Source of the DNA: Streptomyces flavofungini
GTDB lineage: Bacteria; Actinomycetota; Actinomycetes; Streptomycetales; Streptomycetaceae
Direction: 5' to 3'
Length of the DNA: 64,000 nt
Assembly: GCF_014650815.1 (NCBI RefSeq)
Contig: NZ_BMVR01000018.1
Coordinates: forward strand, 62,001 to 126,000
Positions 40,106 through 50,150 of this stretch are shown here, piece by piece (the stretch's first letter is position 1; every line of letters starts with the position of its first letter). The position numbers and the translations under genes are program-made. The notes under the pieces are model-generated. The model made no database searches. It was not told where the DNA came from and saw only the letters and a list, made by a program, of their open reading frames with translations.

Positions 40106-41671
40106 GTGTTCGACACTCTTTCCGATCGCCTCGCAGCGACATTCAAGAACCTCCGCGGCAAAGGCAGGCTCTCCGAGGCGGACATCGACGCCACGGCGCG
40201 CGAGATCCGTATCGCCCTGCTGGAAGCGGACGTCGCTCTGCCGGTGGTCCGTGCCTTCATCAAGCAGGTCAAGGAGCGGGCGACCGGCGTCGAGGTCTCC
40301 GCGGCGCTCAACCCCGCCCAGCAGGTCATCAAGATCGTCAACGAGGAGCTCATCGGCATCCTCGGCGGCGAGACGCGGCGCCTGCGCTTCGCCAAGCAGC
40401 CGCCCACCGTCATCATGCTCGCGGGCCTCCAGGGCGCCGGTAAGACCACGCTGGCCGGAAAGCTCGGCCGCTGGCTGAAGGCCCAGGGACACTCCCCGTT
40501 GCTCGTGGCCTGCGACCTCCAGCGTCCCAACGCCGTGAACCAGCTCTCGGTGGTCGCCGAGCGCGCGGGCGTCGGGGTCTACGCCCCGCAGCCGGGCAAC
40601 GGCGTCGGCGACCCGGTGCAGGTCGCCAAGGACTCGATCGAGTTCGCGCGTACGAAGCAGTACGACGTGGTCGTCGTCGACACCGCCGGACGCCTCGGCA
40701 TCGACCAGGAGCTGATGCAGCAGGCCGCGGACATCCGCGACGCCGTCAGCCCGGACGAGGTCCTGTTCGTCGTCGACGCGATGATCGGTCAGGACGCCGT
40801 GAACACGGCGGAGGCCTTCCGCGACGGCGTCGGCTTCGACGGCGTCGTGCTCTCGAAGCTCGACGGCGACGCCCGCGGTGGTGCCGCGCTGTCCATCGCG
40901 CACGTCACCGGCCGCCAGATCATGTTCGCCTCCAACGGCGAGAAGCTGGACGACTTCGACGCGTTCCACCCGGACCGGATGGCGTCCCGCATCCTCGGCA
41001 TGGGCGACATGCTCACGCTCATCGAGAAGGCCGAGCAGACCTTCTCGCAGCAAGAGGCCGAGAAGATGGCCTCCAAGCTGGCGAGCAGCAAGGGCGGCAA
41101 GGACTTCACGCTCGACGACTTCCTGGCTCAGATGGAGCAGGTCAGGAAGATGGGCAGCATCAGCAAGCTGCTCGGGATGCTGCCGGGCATGGGGCAGATC
41201 AAGGACCAGATCAACAACCTCGACGAGCGCGACGTCGACCGCACCGCGGCCATCATCAAGTCGATGACCCCGGCGGAGCGGCAGGAGCCGACGCTCATCA
41301 ACGGCTCGCGGCGGGCCCGTATCGCCAAGGGTTCCGGTGTCGAGGTCAGCGCCGTGAAGAACCTGGTCGAGCGGTTCTTCGAGGCCCGCAAGATGATGTC
41401 CCGCATGGCGCAGGGCGGCGGCATGCCGGGGATGCCCGGGATGCCGGGCATGGGCGGTGGCCCGGGTCGGCAGAAGAAGAAGCAGAAGCAGGCCAAGGGC
41501 AAGCAGCGCTCCGGCAACCCGATGAAGCGCAAGCAGCAGGAGGACGAGGCGGCCGCACGGCGCGCCGCGGCCGAGGAGGCCGCCGCGGGAGGCGCGTTCG
41601 GGCTTCCGGGCGCGGCTCCGGGCGGCAAGGACTTCGAGCTGCCGGACGAGTTCAAGAAGTTCATGGGCTGA
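40106..41671 (+). CDS. ffh: Signal recognition particle protein Ffh
   Basis: Ffh binds SRP RNA and signal sequences and targets ribosomes to FtsY. The 521-residue protein has the N domain (FDTLSDRLAATFKNLRGKGR), G1 LAGLQGAGKTTLAGKLG (about 106-115), DTAGRLGIDQELM, SKLDGDARGG, and an M domain with MGSISKLLGMLPGMG and GSRRARIAKGSG. A Met/Gly run (GGGMPGMPGMPGMGGGPG) and a basic, Ala-rich tail follow. The GTG at 40106 has AGGA upstream. A TACCCT box at 40055-40060 may be a -10 element. Confidence 0.96.
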   Translation: MFDTLSDRLAATFKNLRGKGRLSEADIDATAREIRIALLEADVALPVVRAFIKQVKERATGVEVSAALNPAQQVIKIVNEELIGILGGETRRLRFAKQPPTVIMLAGLQGAGKTTLAGKLGRWLKAQGHSPLLVACDLQRPNAVNQLSVVAERAGVGVYAPQPGNGVGDPVQVAKDSIEFARTKQYDVVVVDTAGRLGIDQELMQQAADIRDAVSPDEVLFVVDAMIGQDAVNTAEAFRDGVGFDGVVLSKLDGDARGGAALSIAHVTGRQIMFASNGEKLDDFDAFHPDRMASRILGMGDMLTLIEKAEQTFSQQEAEKMASKLASSKGGKDFTLDDFLAQMEQVRKMGSISKLLGMLPGMGQIKDQINNLDERDVDRTAAIIKSMTPAERQEPTLINGSRRARIAKGSGVEVSAVKNLVERFFEARKMMSRMAQGGGMPGMPGMPGMGGGPGRQKKKQKQAKGKQRSGNPMKRKQQEDEAAARRAAAEEAAAGGAFGLPGAAPGGKDFELPDEFKKFMG

Positions 41672-41697
41672 GCGAGGTCTGTTCGGTACGTCGTCCG

Positions 41698-41727
41698 GGG
41701 CGCCCCGTCATGTGAGGGGGCGCCCTT
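41698..41727 (+). terminator. ffh terminator
   Basis: GGGCGCCCC (41698-41706) pairs with GGGGCGCCC (41717-41725) around a ten-base loop, followed by TT, 26 bases after the ffh stop. Confidence 0.6.
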
Positions 41728-41790
41728 GGCGTATCCGGGGGCGCGTGCTCGGGCGGGCGCGGAGCGGGTGCCGGTGCCCTTTTCCTGTCG

Positions 41791-41802
41791 TAGCGTCCGG
41801 AT
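41791..41802 (+). promoter_or_regulatory. Possible leaderless promoter of ftsH
   Basis: TAGCGT (41791-41796) ends six bases before the ATG at 41803 and there is no ribosome-binding sequence, so the transcript could begin at or next to the start codon. The -35 side is weak. Confidence 0.3.
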
Positions 41803-43734
<1,932 letters not shown>

Positions 43735-43770
43735 GGCGCCCACGGGGCCCGCAGGCAGGATGGGGTGCGG

Positions 43771-43812
43771 GGTCTACGTAGAGGGCGATTTTGGTGGGCG
43801 CGGTCTACGTAG
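43771..43812. repeat. Direct repeat containing CTACGTAG palindromes
   Basis: GGTCTACGTAG occurs at 43771-43781 and 43802-43812 in the convergent gap between ftsH and the methyltransferase gene. Each copy contains the 8-bp palindrome CTACGTAG, and the copies are 31 bases apart. Confidence 0.8.
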
Positions 43813-43854
43813 GTGGGTATGCCTCAGAGGGAGGAACGTTTCCGTGCCTCCGTT

Positions 43855-44715
43855 CTACGGAGTGCGTGCGATCAAGTAGCGGAATACGTTCGGCATCCAC
43901 ACCGTGCCGTCGTGGCGCTGATGCGGATGCAGTGCCTCGGTCAGTTCCTTGTCGACCTGGACCTGGTCCGTCGCACCGACCGCCGCGTCGAACAGGCCTG
44001 TGGACAGCAGGCCGCGGACGGCGCTGTCCATGTCCGCGTAGCCGAAGGGGCATGCCACGCGGCCCGAGCCGTCCGGTTTGAGGCCCGCGCGGTGCGCGAC
44101 CTCCTCCAGGTCGTCCCGGCGCGCCGGGCGCCAACTGTGCGCGCTGCGCAGCGGATCGGCGAGCTTCGTGGCCACCCGGAGCACGGAGGACGTGGTGCAG
44201 CGCTCGGGGGGACCCCACCCGGCCAGGACCACGGCCGCGCGGTGCTCGGCGAGCGGGGACGCCGCCTCCAGGAGCGCCGACAGGCCCTCGGAGTCGCCGG
44301 CCACACAGCCGATCGGCTGGAACGCGGTCACCAGGGTGTACGGCGGGATGTCCGGGGACACGGCGTCTTCGGGGGAGCCCTGCACGAGCCGGGTGCCGGC
44401 CCGTGGGCGTGCGCCCGCGGACGCGTCCGGCGCGAGGCGTTCGCGGGCGAGCGCCAGGCGTTCGGGCGCCGCCGGTTCCACGCCGGTCACCGAGGCGCCC
44501 CGCGAGGCCGCCATCAGCAGGGCTAGCCCGGAGCCGCAGCCCAGGTCGAGAAGGCGGGTGCCACGGCCCACTTCGAGTCGTTCGTACACCGCTTCATAGA
44601 GCGGGACCAGCATCCTCTCCTGGATCTCCGCCCAGTCACGCGCGCGTGCGCACCGGTCCGCACGTGGGGTCGCACCCGCGCGCGGGCGGTGAGAGTGCAC
44701 GAGCGTAGGTGTCAT
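43855..44715 (-). CDS. SAM-dependent class I methyltransferase
   Basis: The 286-residue protein has the SAM-binding motif TRLLDLGCGSGLALLMAASRG followed by the acidic loop VTGVEPAA, and a helical extension after the Rossmann fold (DLEEVAHRAGLKPDG). It is soluble, with no signal peptide. The small-molecule or protein substrate cannot be told. The ATG at 44715 lies 214 bases from the divergent proS. The N-terminal 20 residues are Arg/Ala-rich and may not be conserved. Confidence 0.8.
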   Translation of the reverse strand: MTPTLVHSHRPRAGATPRADRCARARDWAEIQERMLVPLYEAVYERLEVGRGTRLLDLGCGSGLALLMAASRGASVTGVEPAAPERLALARERLAPDASAGARPRAGTRLVQGSPEDAVSPDIPPYTLVTAFQPIGCVAGDSEGLSALLEAASPLAEHRAAVVLAGWGPPERCTTSSVLRVATKLADPLRSAHSWRPARRDDLEEVAHRAGLKPDGSGRVACPFGYADMDSAVRGLLSTGLFDAAVGATDQVQVDKELTEALHPHQRHDGTVWMPNVFRYLIARTP

Positions 44716-44929
44716 CGAAAGCGCCCCAATCCGCCGAGAGTTGTCGTGCCGATTTCAACGGTTCGTCCGCCCCCACGACGTGCGTTCACGCTCCCCCCGT
44801 ATGCCAGAGAACTCCGCATCCGTCGTGGCGTCCAGGGGTTGTGGGGCAATGCTTGTGTGCCACCGTCGTGCGCCCCCTGGAACCGTAAATTTCCGGCCCT
44901 TCAGACGGCTCGGACGTACCATGCGCGCC

Positions 44930-46345
44930 ATGGCAAAGGCACCCGTACTCACGCCCCGCGCGGACGACTTCCCCCGCTGGTACCAGGACCTGATCACCAA
45001 GGCCGAGCTGGCCGACAACGGCCCGGTGCGCGGCACCATGGTGATCCGCCCATACGGCTACGGGCTGTGGGAGCGGATGCAGCACGACATGGACGTACGC
45101 ATCAAGGAGACGGGTACCCAGAACGCGTACTTCCCGCTCCTGATCCCGCAGTCGTACCTCACGCGCGAGGCGGAGCACGTCGAGGGCTTCACCCCGGAGC
45201 TGGCCGTCGTCACCCACGGCGGCGGCAAGGAGCTGGAGGAGCCGGTCGTCATCCGGCCCACTTCGGAGACCATCGTCAACGAGTACTTCTCCAAGTGGGT
45301 GCAGAGCTACCGCGACCTGCCTCTGCTCATCAACCAGTGGGCCAACGTGGTCCGTTGGGAACTGCGGCCCCGCCTGTTCCTGCGCACCTCGGAGTTCCTG
45401 TGGCAGGAGGGCCACACGGCGCACGCCACGTACGAGGAGGCCCGCGACTTCGCCGCCCGCATCCACCGGCACGTCTACGGATCCTTCCTGCGGGATCTGC
45501 TCGCCATGGACTTCGTCCTCGGCCGCAAGACGGCCGGCGAGCGCTTCGCGGGCGCCATCAACACCCTCACGCTCGAAGGCATGATGGGCGACGGCAAGGC
45601 CCTCCAGCTCGGCACCAGCCACGAACTCGGCCAGAACTTCGCCGAGGCCTTCGGCACCCGCTACCTGTCGAGGGACGGCGAGCAGGAACTGGTCTGGCAG
45701 ACCTCCTGGGGCTCCACGACCCGCATGATCGGCGCCCTGGTGATGATGCACGGCGACGACAACGGCCTGCGCCTGCCGCCGCGCCTCGCCCCCGTCCAGG
45801 CCGTCGTACTCGCCGTCAAGGACGACGAGGCGGTGCTCGCCAAGGCGCGTGAGATCGGCGAGCGGCTCACGGCGGCGGGCGTGCGCGTCCAGGTCGACGA
45901 CCGCACGGAGACCCCCTTCGGGCGCCGCGCCGTGGACTGGGAGCTCAAGGGCGTGCCGGTCCGCGTCGAGATCGGCCCGCGCGACCTGGAGAACGGCACC
46001 GCGATGCTCGTGCGCCGCATCGCGGGCGGCAAGCAGCCCGTGGCCCTCGACGCCCTCACGGCCCTGCTGCCCGCCGTCCTCGAAGAGGACCAGGAGCTGC
46101 TGCTCACCCAGGCCCGCGCCCGCCGGGAGTCCCGTACGAGTGACGTGGCCGACGTCGGCGAGGCCGTAGAGGCGGCCGTGGCGGGCGGCTGGGCGCGCCT
46201 CCCGTGGGCCGTCCTCGGCGCGGCGGGCGAGGCGCGGCTGGCCGAGCACGGGGTGACCGTACGGTGTCTGGTCGCGGAGGACGGGGCGGTGCCGGACGCC
46301 GATGACGCACCCGGTAACGTCGCCGTCGTGGCACGCGCGTACTGA
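44930..46345 (+). CDS. proS: Prolyl-tRNA synthetase, short type without editing domain
   Basis: The 471-residue class II synthetase charges tRNA-Pro. Motif 2 is in NVVRWELRPRLFLRTSEFLWQEGHTAH, the ATP site in GTSHELGQNFAEAF and WQTSWGSTTRMIGALVMMHG, and the C-terminal anticodon-binding domain starts near LAPVQAVVLAV. There is no insertion between motifs 2 and 3, so it lacks the INS editing domain of standard bacterial ProRS and belongs to the ProS type 3 (archaeal/eukaryal-like) group. Streptomycetes often carry a longer ProRS elsewhere, so this may be a second copy. The ATG at 44930 (MAKAPVLTPRADDF) is preferred over 44921; neither has a good ribosome site. Confidence 0.92.
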   Translation: MAKAPVLTPRADDFPRWYQDLITKAELADNGPVRGTMVIRPYGYGLWERMQHDMDVRIKETGTQNAYFPLLIPQSYLTREAEHVEGFTPELAVVTHGGGKELEEPVVIRPTSETIVNEYFSKWVQSYRDLPLLINQWANVVRWELRPRLFLRTSEFLWQEGHTAHATYEEARDFAARIHRHVYGSFLRDLLAMDFVLGRKTAGERFAGAINTLTLEGMMGDGKALQLGTSHELGQNFAEAFGTRYLSRDGEQELVWQTSWGSTTRMIGALVMMHGDDNGLRLPPRLAPVQAVVLAVKDDEAVLAKAREIGERLTAAGVRVQVDDRTETPFGRRAVDWELKGVPVRVEIGPRDLENGTAMLVRRIAGGKQPVALDALTALLPAVLEEDQELLLTQARARRESRTSDVADVGEAVEAAVAGGWARLPWAVLGAAGEARLAEHGVTVRCLVAEDGAVPDADDAPGNVAVVARAY

Positions 46346-46604
46346 GACCCCGGATTCCGGCTGGGGTGCCTTCATGAGGCGTCGGCCGGTCCTCTTCGCA
46401 ACAGGGGCCCCGGCGCACGGAGTTGACCTACGCGCCGGGGCGTACGCGCCACTACGTACCGGCTTGATGCGAGCTGCGAGGCTTCTCCGCAGATCAGCGC
46501 ACCCGCCCTCGTCCGGACGCATCAACGGCAACTGACGGGTAAGTGCAAATTATTTGAGATGCCCCGGAATGGAACCCGGAGGCACCCCGGCTCGTTGTCA
46601 CGAC

Positions 46605-47207
46605 GTGAGCACGACACCACCTGTTCTCGCCGCAGAGCTGGCACAGGCGTGGGCCGACATTCAGCGGCACCACTCCGAGCTGCCGGACCTAGCCGCGCCC
46701 GAATCCCTGATCGGAGAGTCGTCGTCCGCCTGTGGCGCCGAGCTCTCCTTCGAACGACTGCTGCACGAGGCAGTCCACGGCATCGCCGCGGCCCGCGGCG
46801 TACGCGACACCTCACGCGCGGGTCGCTACCACAACCGCAGATTCCTCTCGATCGCCGAGGAGCTGGGCCTCGACCACCCGGAGGAGCCACATCCGAGCAG
46901 TGGGTTCTCCCTGGTCACGCTCAACCCCGAGGCCAAGAAGCGCTATCGCCCGACCATGGAGCGGCTGCAGCGCGCTCTGCGGGCGCACACGGCCGCCACC
47001 ACGGCGGACACGTCACGCACCTTCCGCGGCCCGGCCGCCCGGCACGGCTCCTCCGGAGGCGGCGTGCGCGTGAAGGCCGTCTGCGACTGCGGGCGCAACG
47101 TCCGCGTCGTGCCGTCGGTGCTCGCCCAGGCGCCCATCATGTGCGGCGGCTGCGGCAAGCCCTTCCGGATCCCGGAGGTGGTGGGCGTCGGCGCGGCGGC
47201 CGGGTGA
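46605..47207 (+). CDS. Putative SprT-like HExxH protein with C-terminal zinc ribbon
   Basis: The 200-residue protein contains HEAVH at residues 54-58 in LLHEAVHGIAAARGV, followed by DTSRAGRYHNRRFLSIAEELG with a further His at 76. This fits the zinc site of SprT-like metallopeptidases. A C-terminal CxC...CxxC zinc ribbon follows (CDCGRNVRV and CGGCGKPF). It is soluble, with no signal peptide. SprT/Spartan relatives cut DNA-protein crosslinks, but no role is established for this actinobacterial group, and activity is inferred from motif only. The GTG at 46605 begins VSTTPPVLAAELAQAWADIQ. It precedes the rpsP operon and follows proS by 259 bases. Confidence 0.7.
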   Translation: MSTTPPVLAAELAQAWADIQRHHSELPDLAAPESLIGESSSACGAELSFERLLHEAVHGIAAARGVRDTSRAGRYHNRRFLSIAEELGLDHPEEPHPSSGFSLVTLNPEAKKRYRPTMERLQRALRAHTAATTADTSRTFRGPAARHGSSGGGVRVKAVCDCGRNVRVVPSVLAQAPIMCGGCGKPFRIPEVVGVGAAAG

Positions 47208-47251
47208 GACGGGCCCACCCGCGATGAGCTGGTGCGGGGCGGTCGGCCGGA

Positions 47252-47281
47252 TTCGGCCGCCCCGGTGGCTTGTGGCACAAT
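47252..47281 (+). promoter_or_regulatory. Possible rpsP operon promoter
   Basis: TTCGGC (47252-47257) and CACAAT (47276-47281) are 18 bases apart, about 135 bases upstream of rpsP. It is a modest match but the best one in the gap. Confidence 0.3.
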
Positions 47282-47415
47282 GGCTAGCTGTACTCGACAG
47301 TCGCATAGGACCCCTCTCTCCTCCGGCTGACGCGTCCATCGGGCATCTCGAGTACCGCAACCCCACGCGGCATCCCGCTGTGCCCAACCACGTCAATCCA
47401 GGAGAACCCACTCCC

Positions 47416-47850
47416 GTGGCAGTCAAGATCAAGCTGAAGCGTCTGGGCAAGATCCGTTCGCCTCACTACCGCATCGTCGTCGCCGACTCCCGTACCCGCC
47501 GTGACGGCCGGGCCATCGAGGAGATCGGCCTGTACCACCCGGTGCAGAACCCCTCGCGCATCGAGGTCAACTCGGAGCGTGCCCAGTACTGGCTGTCCGT
47601 CGGCGCCCAGCCGACCGAGCCGGTCATGGCCATCCTGAAGCTCACCGGCGACTGGCAGAAGCACAAGGGCCTGCCGGCCCCCGCTCCGCTGCTGCAGCCG
47701 GAGCCCAAGGCCGACCACCGCGCCCTCTTCGAGGCCGTGGCCAAGGACGCCGACGGCGAGCCCAAGGGTGACGCCATCACCCAGAAGAAGAAGGCCGAGA
47801 AGAAGGACGAGGCCCCGGCCGAGTCCGCGGCCGAGTCGACCGAGGCCTGA
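47416..47850 (+). CDS. rpsP: 30S ribosomal protein S16
   Basis: The 144-residue S16 has the conserved core AVKIKLKRLGKIRSPHYRIV and GLYHPVQNPSRIEVNSERAQYWLSVGAQPTE. An actinobacterial acidic/Lys/Ala tail follows (from about residue 105 to ESTEA). The GTG at 47416 has CAGGAG upstream. It leads the operon rpsP-KH-rimM-trmD-rplS, and the KH gene begins two bases after the stop. Confidence 0.97.
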   Translation: MAVKIKLKRLGKIRSPHYRIVVADSRTRRDGRAIEEIGLYHPVQNPSRIEVNSERAQYWLSVGAQPTEPVMAILKLTGDWQKHKGLPAPAPLLQPEPKADHRALFEAVAKDADGEPKGDAITQKKKAEKKDEAPAESAAESTEA

Positions 47851-47852
47851 GC

Positions 47853-48092
47853 ATGCTCGAGGAGGCTCTCGAGCACCTCGTAAAGGGCATCGTCGACAAC
47901 CCCGACGACGTGCAGGTCGCCTCGCGCAACCTGCGCCGCGGGCGCGTCCTCGAAGTCCGGGTCCACCCGGACGACCTGGGCAAGGTGATCGGCCGCAACG
48001 GCCGCACCGCACGCGCTCTGCGCACCGTCGTGGGCGCCATCGGCGGCCGCGGTGTCCGTGTCGACCTCGTCGACGTGGACCAGGTTCACTGA
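47853..48092 (+). CDS. KH-domain RNA-binding protein (KhpA/YlqC family)
   Basis: The 79-residue protein is a single type II KH domain with the RNA-binding GxxG loop in DLGKVIGRNGRTARALR. KhpA proteins bind many transcripts and, in other Gram-positive bacteria, affect cell size and sRNA action. The ATG at 47853 is two bases after the rpsP stop, so translation is coupled. Its position between rpsP and rimM is widely conserved. Confidence 0.93.
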   Translation: MLEEALEHLVKGIVDNPDDVQVASRNLRRGRVLEVRVHPDDLGKVIGRNGRTARALRTVVGAIGGRGVRVDLVDVDQVH

Positions 48093-48178
48093 ACCACACG
48101 TAGCACCGGCTCGGGCCGGGGAGGGCTCCAGGGCCGTCCCCGGCCCGCAGTCGTATTCACAGAGGGAGAGACAGCACA

Positions 48179-48778
48179 GTGCAGCTCGTAGTCGCGCGGA
48201 TCGGCCGCGCCCACGGCATCAAGGGCGAGGTCACCGTCGAGGTGCGCACCGACGAGCCGGAGCTGCGGCTCGGCCCCGGCGCGGTGCTCGCCACCGACCC
48301 CGCCGGCGTGGGGCCGCTGACCATCGAGACCGGCCGGGTGCACAGCGGCAGGCTGCTGCTGCGCTTCGCGGGCGTACGCGACCGCTCCGGCGCCGAGGCG
48401 CTGCGCAACACCCTGCTGATCGCCGAGGTCGACCCGGAGGAGCTTCCGGAGGACCCGGAGGAGTTCTACGACCACCAGCTGATGGACCTCGACGTGGTCA
48501 CCAAGGACGGCGTCGAGATCGGCCGGATCACCGAGATCTCGCACCTGCCCTCGCAGGACCTGTTCATCGTGGAGCGGCCCGACGGCAGCGAGGTGATGAT
48601 CCCGTTCGTCGAGAAGATCGTCACCGAGATCGACCTGGAGGAGCAGCGGGCCGTCATCGACCCGCCGCCCGGGCTGATCGACGACCGCGCGGAGATCGCG
48701 TCCACCCGGGAGGCCGAGGCGGCCGCGGAGGGCCGGCCGGCGTCGGAGATCCAGGCGGCCCCGGAGGACCAGGCGTAA
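48179..48778 (+). CDS. rimM: Ribosome maturation factor RimM
   Basis: RimM binds S19 and helps mature the 30S head. The 199-residue protein has the RimM N-terminal domain (VVARIGRAHGIKGEVTVEVR) and the PRC-barrel (EEFYDHQLMDLDVVTKDGVE... to FVEKIVTEIDLE). A 35-residue Ala/Glu-rich tail follows. The GTG at 48179 has AGAGGGAGAG upstream. Its stop shares one base with the trmD start (TAATG). Confidence 0.96.
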   Translation: MQLVVARIGRAHGIKGEVTVEVRTDEPELRLGPGAVLATDPAGVGPLTIETGRVHSGRLLLRFAGVRDRSGAEALRNTLLIAEVDPEELPEDPEEFYDHQLMDLDVVTKDGVEIGRITEISHLPSQDLFIVERPDGSEVMIPFVEKIVTEIDLEEQRAVIDPPPGLIDDRAEIASTREAEAAAEGRPASEIQAAPEDQA

Positions 48779-49599
48779 TGCGGCTCGACGTCGTCACGAT
48801 CTTCCCCGAGTACCTGGAACCCCTGAACGTCTCCCTCGTCGGCAAGGCACGCGCGCGTGGGCAGCTCGACGTCAACGTGCACGACCTCAGGGAGTGGACG
48901 TACGACCGGCACAACACGGTCGACGACACCCCTTACGGCGGCGGCCCGGGCATGGTCATGAAGACCGATCCCTGGGGTGCCGCCCTTGACGACGTGCTCG
49001 CCGAGGGGTACGAGGCAGGGGCGCACGGGCCCGTCCTCGTCGTCCCCACGCCCAGCGGGCGCCCCTTCACCCAGGAACTCGCCGTCGAGCTCTCCGAGCG
49101 CCCCTGGCTGGTCTTCACGCCCGCCCGCTACGAAGGCATCGACCGCCGCGTCATCGACGAGTACGCGACCCGGATGCCCGTCTACGAGGTCTCCATCGGC
49201 GACTACGTCCTCGCGGGCGGCGAGGCCGCCGTCCTGGTCGTCACGGAGGCCGTGGCCCGGCTCCTGCCCGGTGTCCTGGGCAACGCCGAGTCCCACCGCG
49301 ACGACTCCTTCGCGCCCGGAGCCATGGCCAACCTCCTCGAAGGACCCGTCTACACCAAGCCCCCGGAGTGGCGCGGTCACGGCATTCCGGACGTCCTGCT
49401 CAGCGGCCACCACGGCAAGATCGCCCGCTGGCGCCGGGACGAGGCGCTGCGTCGTACGACCGCCAACCGGCCCGACCTGATCGAGCGCTGCGACCCCGCG
49501 GCCTTCGACAAGAAGGACCGCGAGATGCTCTCGATCCTGGGGTGGCGCCCGGGGCCCGACGGCCGATTTGGGCGAGACCCCGAGGCCGTGGAAGAATAG
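48778..49599 (+). CDS. trmD: tRNA (guanine37-N1)-methyltransferase
   Basis: TrmD makes m1G37 in tRNAs and so prevents +1 frameshifting. The 273-residue SPOUT enzyme begins RLDVVTIFPEYLEPL. It has YGGGPGMVMKTDPW and the trefoil-knot SAM site YEVSIGDYVLAGGEAAVLVV, and the C-terminal SGHHGKIARWRRDEALRRT. The ATG at 48778 overlaps the rimM stop by one base. Confidence 0.97.
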   Translation: MRLDVVTIFPEYLEPLNVSLVGKARARGQLDVNVHDLREWTYDRHNTVDDTPYGGGPGMVMKTDPWGAALDDVLAEGYEAGAHGPVLVVPTPSGRPFTQELAVELSERPWLVFTPARYEGIDRRVIDEYATRMPVYEVSIGDYVLAGGEAAVLVVTEAVARLLPGVLGNAESHRDDSFAPGAMANLLEGPVYTKPPEWRGHGIPDVLLSGHHGKIARWRRDEALRRTTANRPDLIERCDPAAFDKKDREMLSILGWRPGPDGRFGRDPEAVEE

Positions 49600-49730
49600 G
49601 CCGCTGCTGTACGTCCAGCCTGCGCCCCTGCCACAGGGGGAACGACGCCGGCCCGACGCGATCAGCTACCGAAACCTCATCACCACGTACCGCTGATGAC
49701 CTGTGGCATCAGCGAAGAAAGCAGACGATC

Positions 49731-50081
49731 ATGTCTCACCTGCTCGACTCCGTCGACTCCGCGTCGCTGCGCAGCGACATCCCGGCCTTCCGCCCGGGTG
49801 ACACCGTCAACGTCCACGTCCGCGTCATCGAGGGCAACCGCTCCCGTGTGCAGCAGTTCAAGGGCGTAGTCATCCGCCGCCAGGGCGCCGGTGTCCGCGA
49901 GACCTTCACGGTCCGCAAGGTCTCGTTCTCCGTCGGCGTCGAGCGCACCTTCCCGGTGCACACCCCGATCGTCGAGAAGATCGAGCTGGTCACCAAGGGC
50001 GACGTCCGTCGCGCCAAGCTGTACTACCTGCGTGACCTGCGCGGCAAGGCCGCGAAGATCAAGGAGAAGCGCGAGAACTGA
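49731..50081 (+). CDS. rplS: 50S ribosomal protein L19
   Basis: The 116-residue L19 sits at the 30S-50S interface. Conserved parts include RPGDTVNVHVRVIEGNRSRV, QGAGVRETFTVRK, GVERTFPVHTP and the C-terminal KLYYLRDLRGKAAKIKE. The ATG at 49731 follows GAAGAAAG. It is 131 bases from trmD and ends with a hairpin that includes its stop codon. Confidence 0.97.
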   Translation: MSHLLDSVDSASLRSDIPAFRPGDTVNVHVRVIEGNRSRVQQFKGVVIRRQGAGVRETFTVRKVSFSVGVERTFPVHTPIVEKIELVTKGDVRRAKLYYLRDLRGKAAKIKEKREN

Positions 50082-50104
50082 TCTCGCGCCCGGCCCTCGG
50101 GCCG
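50069..50104 (+). terminator. rplS terminator hairpins
   Basis: GCGCGAGA (50069-50076) and TCTCGCGC (50082-50089) pair around the stop codon. A second small hairpin CGGCCC/GGGCCG follows at 50091-50104. The pair separates the translation operon from the signal peptidase genes. Confidence 0.5.
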
Positions 50105-50150
50105 AGCTCCCACGCGGGTCCACAGTGAGGCCGGATAGCATCTGGCCTCG

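Noticed and set aside
37354..40530. 1058-aa open frame on the minus strand opposite glnD and the ffh start
   Set aside because: It covers two well-defined genes, is Arg/Gly/His-rich without motifs, and crosses their intergenic gap; it is a high-GC shadow.
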